This document shows, in pieces, positions 55,801 through 64,000 of a stretch of 64,000 nt of DNA. The notes beneath the pieces are model-generated. The model was not told the DNA's origin and searched no databases. It was given only the letters and a program-made list of their open reading frames with translations. Numbering within the stretch: position 1 is the stretch's first letter; the number at the start of each line of letters is the position of its first letter. A program made the translations under genes and the position numbers. The DNA comes from Lasiosphaeria ovina (Eukaryota; Ascomycota; Sordariomycetes; Sordariales; Lasiosphaeriaceae): NCBI GenBank assembly GCA_033439765.1, contig JAULSN010000002.1, forward strand, positions 7,275,102-7,339,101. Direction: 5' to 3'.

Positions 55801-58800
55801 CGGGCGTACGATATCCTTTACTATAAGCTTAGCTATCGTACGGATAATAAAACTATACTCTAGATAGCTATTAAGGCCTTAAACGATACCGCCGGCCTAG
55901 ACGGACTTATACCTACGCTCCTAGTCTTTAGAGTATACCCCCGAATTAACTACGACTCGCTACCGTCGCCGGAGATTAAGGAGCGAGTATTAGTAGTATA
56001 GAAAGCGATAAAGATACTATACGAGATACGTATATAGGTTAACGTTAATTATACGTTAAATACTAGGAACGGCCTACGGACGGACGACGTCCTCGTACTA
56101 CCCCTAAGGAGCGAGGTACTCGTTTAGTAAGAAGGTAAGGATAAGAAGTAAGAAGGCCCCTACCTAATTATCGTAAAAGACTACGCTAATATTACCGTCG
56201 AGATATAGAGCGGGCTAAAGACGTTTAGAATTACGTAAGTTAAGCCGTACTATCGAAATAAGAATCCAGACGTTACGTACGATTAAGGTTAAGAACCTAT
56301 TCCTAACGTACTTAACCCTATTCCTAATATACTAGATCCTAATCCTATAGAACTAGTTCCTATACCTATTAAGAGAGGAAGGGGACGACCGAGAAAGAAT
56401 CCTATCCTAACCCTAGTATAGGGTACGATTAATATAACCTAGAGGGAATATAATATATAATAACTAACGATCTAACTATAAGAAGAAGGGAAGATTATTA
56501 TACTAGGCAACCCGTTCGAAGAGTCGGACGCTAAGGAGATCAACGCCCTCTTAATCGTATATATTATCGAGGTTATCCGGTATAATAAGGAAGAGTATAG
56601 AAAGCTCCGGATATATAATACCCGGCTCGTACGCGAGATAAAGGGAAAGGAGATAGTCCCGTACGAGAAGTCTAGACTTATCGTTTAGGGGTACGGAGAT
56701 AAGGATAAGAAGGAGATCCTTACCCAGGCCCTAACTATCTAGAGGATAAGCTTACGCCTAATTCTCGTACTAGTACCCTTATTAGAGAAGAGGTTTAACG
56801 TACGAATCGAGCTACGCGATATTACCTAAGCGTATACTTAGTCTAAGGATCCGCTATAGCGAAAGATCATCGTATAACTCCCTAAGGAACTTAGAGATAA
56901 GTATCTAAAGGGAACGGTACTCTAGATCCGAAGGCTACTCTATAGACTAGTAAAGTTAGGAGTATATTAGTTTAAGACATACGCCTAGTATTATATCGAG
57001 AAGTTAGGTATACGTATATCGACGTACGACCCCTACCTACTCTATACCTAGGACGGCTAGAAGGAATTCGGTATTACTAGAATATAGACGGACGATATAC
57101 TTACTCTAGCTATTCCTAAGTTCTCTAGGAAGGAGGAAGCCAAGCTTAAAGAAGTAGGGCTAAAGGCTAAGCCGAAGTCGTACCTTATATACGATACCTA
57201 GATCGAGTTTAATAGATACCGGATTTAACTTTAAGGATACGAGATTATAATTAAGTAGAAGGGATAGGCTAAGTAACTAAGCTTAATTAACCCGAAGGAT
57301 AAGGACGTACCCTAGTAATATATCTCCTAGTAAGTACGCGGAGCGTATATTACTAGTATCTACTAACCTAAAGTATTATACGATCTCTTAGTCGCGGCTT
57401 AGGTAAAGGAACCTAAGAAAGAAGACTTCATAACTCTAAATAAGCGAATCTAATAGTAAATAAACTACCTAGAGCGAGGACTTCGATACTAACCGCTAGA
57501 CCTCGACCGTACGAAGCTATTTATCTATACCGATAGCTCGTTTATAAATAATAAGGATATATTATCGTAGCTCGGATACTTAATCGTACTAGGGATAGAG
57601 GACGATCGTATAAAGAAGTTATATATAATAACTAGTAATATTATCTACTAGTCCTCTACTAAGTATAAGAGGATTATAAGGAGCGTACTAATAAGCGAAC
57701 TCTATAGTATAGTAGGCGGCTTTAATAGCGGTATCGTAATTAGTATAACGCTCGCTAGGATTACGACCGTACTAGGGATCGTACGGATACTAGTAGTTAT
57801 TTATATAGACTCTCGATCTCTATACGACTACTTAGTAAAACTTAGAACTACGAGTAAGAAGAGGTTAATAATCGATATTATATACCTACGGGAAGCGTAC
57901 GAAAGGCGGGAGATCTCGGAGGTTAGATAGATTAATAGACGAAATAACCCAACCGACGTACTTACTAAGAAGGACCCTAACCAAGCTCTCGTACGCCTAG
58001 TAGAGGACGGTAAGATTACTATACGAATCGAGGTATTTATAGATAAATTAGAGAAGAAGGAGGAGGACGAGTAAAGGGAGGAGAGTATACTATATACTAA
58101 TATATTATAACGGCCATAATACTAGTATAGATTTACTAAAGAACCCCGGAATTTATTTTAAACTTAATATATAACCTATATAATAGAGAAAAGATACTAT
58201 ACTAAGAACGACCCTAGCCGTACTAAGAAACCTCCTCGAGCGTACGAGGAGCTAAGGCGTGAGCTAAGGCTAAAGGAGGAGGGTATTCCTATTAAAAGTA
58301 ATCGGGTTCAGGCGCGAGCCCGAACTAGATAACGGTAGACGCCCCTACTACGGGCGATTAGGCGAGCCCCTAAACGAACTACCGCCTAGACTTCCACCGC
58401 CGCTACTACTACCGCTAAGTACCGATTTAGCGCCCGAAACCGAGCCTGTATAGGAGTACGAATAGACCGTACTACGCGATTACTAGATATACGACGAATA
58501 AGTACTATTCTAATAGTCGGGTAGGCGAAAATAGTAACGAAAGCGAGGAATAGACTCCGGATTACTATACCGGTTTATATAACGACGAACGCGCGTACCG
58601 CGCGAGTAAATAAGGAGCGTACGGAAGTACGACTCGTGGCGAATAATCTTAGTAAAGAAGGTATTAAGGTTAGCGAAGTCTTTAGCGTTTATACGTACCT
58701 CGGTATCGACCGAGGATATCGCGGCGATATAACGCTCGTCGTCCTAAGTACGAGTTAACTTATCGTACGATAAAAGAAAGAGTCCCGAGGGTATCGTACG

Positions 58801-59512
58801 TTAATAGTAAGAAAGCTAAGGAGACGCCGATTACCCTCCGAGGTAGTAGGAATTAGAATCTAGATAGATCCGTCTCCTATCGTATAATAAAGAACGCTAC
58901 CGAATAGGGCGGTCGTAGCCGTACCCTTAGTAAAAGATATTATATTATACTAGGCTAGGTACGCGTAGCTTCTAAGAGGAGAGGGAAAGTACGCGCGCGG
59001 GTATAAGAGAGAGAGTGAGGTATAAGGAAGAAGGGAAGAAGGAAAAGAGCTAGGAAAGAAGAGCTGCTTTATACCCGGGCGGCTAGCCTCGAGAGGGTAA
59101 GGCCCGGACCTACTACCCCTTCCGTACGGACCTCGAACTTAATCTCGTCGTTATATAAAGGAAAATATATTATCGGACGACCCGGTACGCGAGTACGGAG
59201 CGGGCTACTTATCTTACCGTTATCTTATATAGTACCGGCTATTAGATAAGGTAAGCCGGTACGGCTTACTTCTCTACTACGTACGTACCTAGATAAGTAA
59301 ATAAGGTAGCGTACGATTAAGGTAGCGTACGATTAAGGTAAATAATAATCCGATAAAGAAGTATACCGAGAGTACGATTACGTTAAGCAAACTACGGAAA
59401 TAGGTCATTTCGAGAGGGACTTATCTCCGAGTTATATAAGAGAGATGAGAAGGCGTTATCTATAATAGGAAGGAAGACCGGAGACGTACGGTTATAAAAG
59501 AAGAGTTACTAG

Positions 59513-59741
59513 TATTAGAATAGCGATATTAGTAACCATACGCTAGCGGGAGTCGCGTAACCGCGTACGTATAAAGGTACGTGCCGCGCGTAGACCTCCC
59601 GCCCGTATATATAAAACTCCGGTCGCCCTAGAACCTAGTTTAGTTCCTTAGATAGAATAGAACTAATATTACACCCCCCTAACGGTAGATCTACCACCCT
59701 TAGACCTGTAGGATCCCTACGTGGTTTGAGAATTACGAACA
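59513..59741 (+). repeat. 3' LTR of the copia element
   Basis: 229 bp; all differences from the 5' LTR that I could see are transitions. Confidence 0.9.
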
Positions 59742-59746
59742 TATTA
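59742..59746 (+). repeat. target-site duplication TATTA, right copy
   Basis: Matches 52616-52620. Confidence 0.8.
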
Positions 59747-61392
59747 CGAATCCCTAAAGAATGCACTTAAGTAGAGCACGCCTCGGGTTTAGACTTAGCT
59801 AATATAATTATAATAACTAAGGGTAAGGGACTAGAGTCCGGCACCGGTATTATAACGGCCCGTAAGGAAGTTAACGGTTTAATATAATAATAAATATAGA
59901 TTAAAGTTAAGGAAGGAAAAGAAGGAAGCTATCGTAGGGACCGCGTAGGGCGCGGGGAAATAAGTAGTAATATTAATTACGTAAGTAGCGAAGCGTATAG
60001 GCTATACTTTAAATATAATATAACTAATAGAATTAATCTTATTATATAAGCCCTAGTAGCGACCGTAATATTATCCCCCCTTCGAAAAAAGCATCGCTTT
60101 AATACGTTTAAATCTATCTTTAGAAACCCGTTAGGTTAAGCCGTAAGGCCTAAATCGTTTAAATCCGGGCTTTCCGTATTTAAAGGAAGTTATTATTAAC
60201 GGGTTATTAGGAATTATTAATCGGGTTATTAATAATTATTCGTAGCTATATATAAGTATAAGGATTAATATATAAGTATATATTATATAAGTTTATTAAG
60301 GCGCGTTATAGCTTAATAGGTAGTTATTAAACTAGTTAGTTAAATAAGTTATTATAAAATTATTATTCTATCCGGGCTTTTATAATACGTAAGGTAGTTA
60401 GATTAATATATTCGCGGGGTTAAGGGCATTTTAAATAATTATCCTTAGAAGGTTCTAAGTCCGTAATATATTTTATATCTTTAATATTAAAGTTATTAAT
60501 ATAATTAATATCTATCTTATTTATATAGTTCTTTAAGTTATTATATAATTAACCTAGTTAATAAATATTAGGGCCGCTTAACTTCTAAAGAAGCTTAACG
60601 AAGTTATTATAATCCTTTAAGACGTTAAGTTAAACTTTAAGGCGATCGTAAGTAGCTTTATTAAGTCCCCGGCGTAAGAGGGAGATCTTAATATCGTTAA
60701 GTTAATAATTAGCTCGGGCTTTATATATTAACTACTCGAAATATATAAGAAAGTTAATAATAACTTTATTATTACGTTATTTACTCGTATAGAACTTATC
60801 TTATATATTCTTAACCTTATTAAGGTTATTATATAAACGTTTTAATTAATTTAATAAGGTCTAAGCGTTATATATATTATTATCTTTAGCTTTAGTTAAT
60901 TAAGGTATTATTAAGGCTTAAATCTTTAAATTAAGTCGGTTATAAACGTAGAAAAACTAAGCTTCGTTATTTTTAATTATAAGTTTATTAATTCGTAATT
61001 TAGCTTTAATAATAAAGAATTAAGTATCTTAAGAAAACTTAAAGCTAGTAAATTTCTCTAAGTTAAGAATACTCGTCTTTAAGCGAGAGCTTTAATTAAT
61101 TAATAACTTTATAATTAATAATATATTACTCTTTAAGGTCGTAAGCTTAATAATAAGATTATTATTATCTTAATATAACGCTTTAATAATTTCTTTATAT
61201 TAATTAATAATATATTAAAGTTAAAAGATTTAATTATTAAAGTTTATCTTATTAATTAATTAAGCTAATTAACTAGCTTTATAAAAGGTTAATTTAAATA
61301 AGCGCTTTCGGTTAAGGTTTAAGGTTTTTTAAAGATAAAAAAATTTAAAATATTAATATATTAAAGTCTTTAAAAAAATATAAATAAATACT
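59747..61392. other. RIP-degraded retroelement debris
   Basis: Very AT-rich. The segment at about 59,850-60,100 (GACCGTAATATTATCCCCCC, then CGAAAAAAGC) resembles the 3' LTR end and purine tract of the gypsy element, so another related LTR lies here. Beyond it the minus strand reads like a retroelement gag (RRGLNKATYDRLKV, NIKDIKYITDLEPSKDNYLKCP) with stops. No intact gene. Confidence 0.55.
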
Positions 61393-62045
61393 TAAGCTAT
61401 TCTAATCCTAACTTTACGAGATATTAAAATACTAAAGTACTCGGGCTACTTTAATCCTAGCTTTACGAGATACTAAGATACTAAAGCGCTCGGGCTACTC
61501 CAATCCTAGCTTTACGAGATATTAAGATACTAAAGCGCTCGGGTTACTCCGATCCTAGCTTTACGAGATACTAAGATGCTAAAGCGCTCGGGCTACTCCG
61601 ATCCTAGCTTTACGAGATACTAAGATACTAAAGCGCTCGGGCTACTCCGATCCTAGCTTTACGAGATACTAAGATACTAAAGCGCTCGGGCTACTCCGAT
61701 CCTAGCTTTACGAGATACTAAGATACTAAAGCGCTCGGGCTACTCCGATCCTAGCTTTACGAGATACTAAGATACTAAAGCGCTCGGGCTACTCCGATCC
61801 TAGCTTTACGAGATACTAAGATACTAAAGTGCTCGGGCTACTCTGATCCTAACTTTACGAGATACTAAGATACTAAAGCGCTTAGGCTACTCTAATCCTA
61901 GCTTTACGAGATACTAAGATACTAAAGCGCTCGGGCCACTCCGATCCCAGCTTTACGAGATATTAAGATACTAAAGCGCTTAGGTTATTCCGATCCTAGC
62001 TTTACGAGATACTAAGATACTAAAGCGCTCGGGCTATTCCGATCT
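61393..62045 (+). repeat. tandem array of a 49-bp unit, about 13 copies
   Basis: Core TTTACGAGATACTAAGATAC recurs every 49 bp from 61413 to 62001. Central copies are identical or nearly so; the outer copies carry C/T and G/A changes. It is a head-to-tail satellite inside RIP-degraded DNA. Confidence 0.9.
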
Positions 62046-62733
62046 CGATCTCCTAAGTATATTAAAATCTACGATTAAGATAAAAGATTAAAGTACTTAT
62101 CTCAAATATATTATCTCGTCGTTACGCGTGGTTATTTACGGGGTTATATATAAGTACGCGATCGTAATTAAAAAAGAGTAAAGATAAAGTTAGAGAGTAT
62201 TATTATTTTTTTAAAAGTACGCGGTCGCGCTATTTTACGCGTTTTCCCCTTCGCTCGGCGTCGGCGATAAGTAAAAGCGAGGGGTTAGGGGCGCCCCGCT
62301 ATAAAAATGGTCTATACGTTTATTTTCGTAGGAATCCTTTTCTATTTTGCCTTATATCGTAGCTAATCTTTATCTAAATAAAACGCGGGTAGTACTATTA
62401 GAAAGCCCTATTTTAGTATATTTCAAGAGTACCTTTATTTTCATTTTTAATAGAGGTATAAACGCTATATAGTAGTTTAAAGGTAAATCGAGAAAAAGGT
62501 TATCCCGGGTATTATAATTAGCTATAGCCGCCGTATATAAGTATATATATATAGGTTAGCTCGCCCGCTAAGTACTCGGAGGCCCTCGGAGCCTAGTCTC
62601 TATTTTGACCGGATAATTAGGCTCCTCGTCGTCGGATATATAGTAATTATTATTTAAGAAGTTAGAAGTATATTCCTACGATTAGCGGGAGGATGAAATA
62701 CTTAGAAAGGTTCGTTTATTTATATCCGCTAAT
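62046..62733. other. AT-rich region without a recognisable gene
   Basis: Mixed AT-rich and CpG-containing DNA between two tandem arrays; no coding or RNA gene seen. Confidence 0.5.
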
Positions 62734-63236
62734 TATACTACTTGGAAAATTAAATAAAGAGCGCTATCTATATAAATAGTAATATTTATTTACTTATATA
62801 ACTTGGAAAATTAAATAAAGAGCGCTATCTATATAAATAGTAGTATTTATTTACTTATATAACTTGGAAAATTAAATAAAGAGCGTTATCTATATAAATA
62901 GTAGTATTTATTTACTTATATTACTTGGAAAATTAAATAAAGAGCGCTATCTATATAAATAGTAGTATTTATTTACTTATACTACTTAGAAAATTAAATA
63001 AAGAGCGCTATCTATATAAATAGTAGTATTTATTTACTTATACTACTTGGAAAATTAAATAAAGAGCGTTATCTATATAAATAGTAGTATTTATTTACTT
63101 ATATTACTTGGAAAATTAAATAAAGAGCGCTATCTATATAAATAATAGTATTTATTTATTTATATTACTTGGAAAATTAAATAAAGAGCGCCTTCTATAT
63201 AAATAGTAGTCTTTATTTAATTTTCCAAGTAGTATA
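62734..63236. repeat. 61-bp tandem array enclosed by a perfect 27-bp inverted repeat (MITE-like)
   Basis: Eight units start at 62740, 62801, 62862, 62923, 62984, 63045, 63106 and 63167. The first arm (62734-62760) and the last arm (63210-63236) are exact reverse complements over 27 bp. The outer four bases of each arm are TATA, so a TA or TATA target duplication is possible. Each unit also contains a short AAATAAA...TTTATTT inversion. Confidence 0.85.
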
Positions 63237-64000
63237 AATCTAGAAATATTCTAATATATATTTTAATAGGTAGTTAAGTTAGTCCCTCCTACCCTACTTA
63301 GACCTACGACTATACTAGCCCTTATATTTATACTTAGTCCTTTATTATACGTACTTAGCGTAAGCCGTTTAGGGAAATAGAATAAATAGAGCTAAGAGGT
63401 ATTAACGTCGCGGGGCTACTTCCGAGCGTAAGGAGGTCGGAAATATTTTCCTTAATAGTTTAATCGACGATTTTCGTTAAGATAACTAAGAAAGGCGGGG
63501 TTAATTCCAAGACGGCTAACGCTAAATAAGAGTAGCTACTAAACCTATAATTTTTTAGCGCGTTCTCTACCTTCTAGCTATTAGAAGTTTTCTTTTCCTC
63601 CTCCTCGGTTTTAACCTATATTAGCTTTGATCCTTATATATTATTTCTACTACTCTTATTATAATTCTAGTAACCTAAACGATATAAATAAGCGGTAGAG
63701 GCGTAGAACTACCCGATTATTCTCTTAAATAATTTAAAGGAGAATTAAAGTATCTTTTTATCCGATATTCTATATTACTATAACCCGATTCTCGTTATCT
63801 TATACTCGACGAAGTCGATAAATTTCTACGAAGCGTATAGAAATCGAGAAGTAGGGAATCTTATAATGGTATATATATTCTAAATTCGTTTATAGCTATT
63901 ATATAATAATAAGTTTTCCCTAGGATCCTAGGACGATACCGACGACCGTATAGATAGTACCCGATATAACGAATCTCTACTGGGATCTGAATACGGTACG
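63237..64000. other. RIP-degraded DNA at the right edge
   Basis: AT-rich with scattered stops in all frames. On the minus strand a fragment reads like an old protein (IDFVEYKITRIGL, RISDKKIL, FKLFKRIIG), probably another transposon, but I cannot name the family. Confidence 0.45.

Larger units (their letters stand above)
52621..59741 (+). mobile_element. Ty1/copia LTR retrotransposon, complete but RIP-inactivated
   Basis: 7,121 bp, with 229-bp LTRs (52621-52849 and 59513-59741) starting TATTGGAATA/TATTAGAATA (ancestrally TGTTGGAATA) and ending CGAATA/CGAACA, and TATTA duplications. Plus-strand order is: zinc-knuckle relic near 54,570 (YFIYKKEGY); protease-type DTGAA near 54,930; integrase near 55,530-55,810 (YDLGTNFVSKEF); reverse transcriptase near 56,870-57,070 (LYRLVKLGVY, STYDPYLLYT); RNase H near 57,500-58,000 (YTDSSFINNKD, SSTKYKR, IDSRSLYDYLVKL). 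Integrase before RT defines copia. TAG stops occur throughout at Trp/Gln positions. About 1.4 kb (58,080-59,510) between the RNase H end and the 3' LTR has no recognised content. Confidence 0.9.

Noticed and set aside
61393..63236. CRISPR-like regular repeats
   Set aside because: The units are contiguous tandem repeats without unique spacers, in a eukaryotic genome, so they are satellites.

Overview
The window is nuclear DNA of a filamentous ascomycete, most likely a Sordariomycete. The evidence is short GT-AG introns (about 50-140 bp) in most genes, fungal-specific families (HET domain, Goodbye/NACHT STAND protein, small secreted cysteine-rich proteins, modin-like protein, FSH hydrolase) and heavily mutated transposons with the hallmark of repeat-induced point mutation (RIP: C to T in CpA context, giving TpA and TAG stops). 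I rebuilt exon structures by hand; each spliced coding length given below adds up to a multiple of three.

Layout. (1) 1-20 kb, mostly conserved core genes: the 3' part of a peroxisomal-type 3-ketoacyl-CoA thiolase, a secreted WD-like cysteine-rich protein, a 77-residue two-EF-hand protein split over three exons, CDP-diacylglycerol synthase, a Rad26/ATRIP-like checkpoint protein, a modin-like membrane protein, a cysteine-rich single-pass membrane protein, an alpha/beta-hydrolase, and a SulP/STAS transporter. (2) 21-37 kb, accessory genes: a small secreted protein, an ADP-ribosylglycohydrolase, three genes that each carry a Y-G-x-x-[FY]-x6-G-G motif of the MACPF (perforin) type, a cytochrome P450, a HET-domain protein and a 5'-truncated FSH hydrolase. 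(3) 37-47 kb: a broken host locus holding a 1,861-bp Fot1/pogo-type DNA transposon (TA duplication) and a 6,907-bp Ty3/gypsy element (AATAA duplication), both on the minus strand and both full of RIP stops. (4) 47.7-52.5 kb: an undamaged 1,490-residue Goodbye-NACHT-helical repeat-zinc finger STAND (NLR-type) gene. (5) 52.6-64 kb: a 7,121-bp Ty1/copia element (TATTA duplication, plus strand), then AT-rich repeat debris with a 49-bp tandem array and a 61-bp tandem array enclosed by a perfect 27-bp inverted repeat.

How it fits together: the left third looks like conserved core genome. The right two thirds look like a fast-evolving compartment where self/non-self and defence-type genes (HET, STAND, possible pore-formers) sit next to RIP-silenced transposons. 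The most interesting content is the three-gene MACPF-like cluster at 23.9-31.1 kb, the intact STAND gene caught between two RIP-destroyed retroelements, and the host locus whose reading frame rejoins when each transposon is removed.
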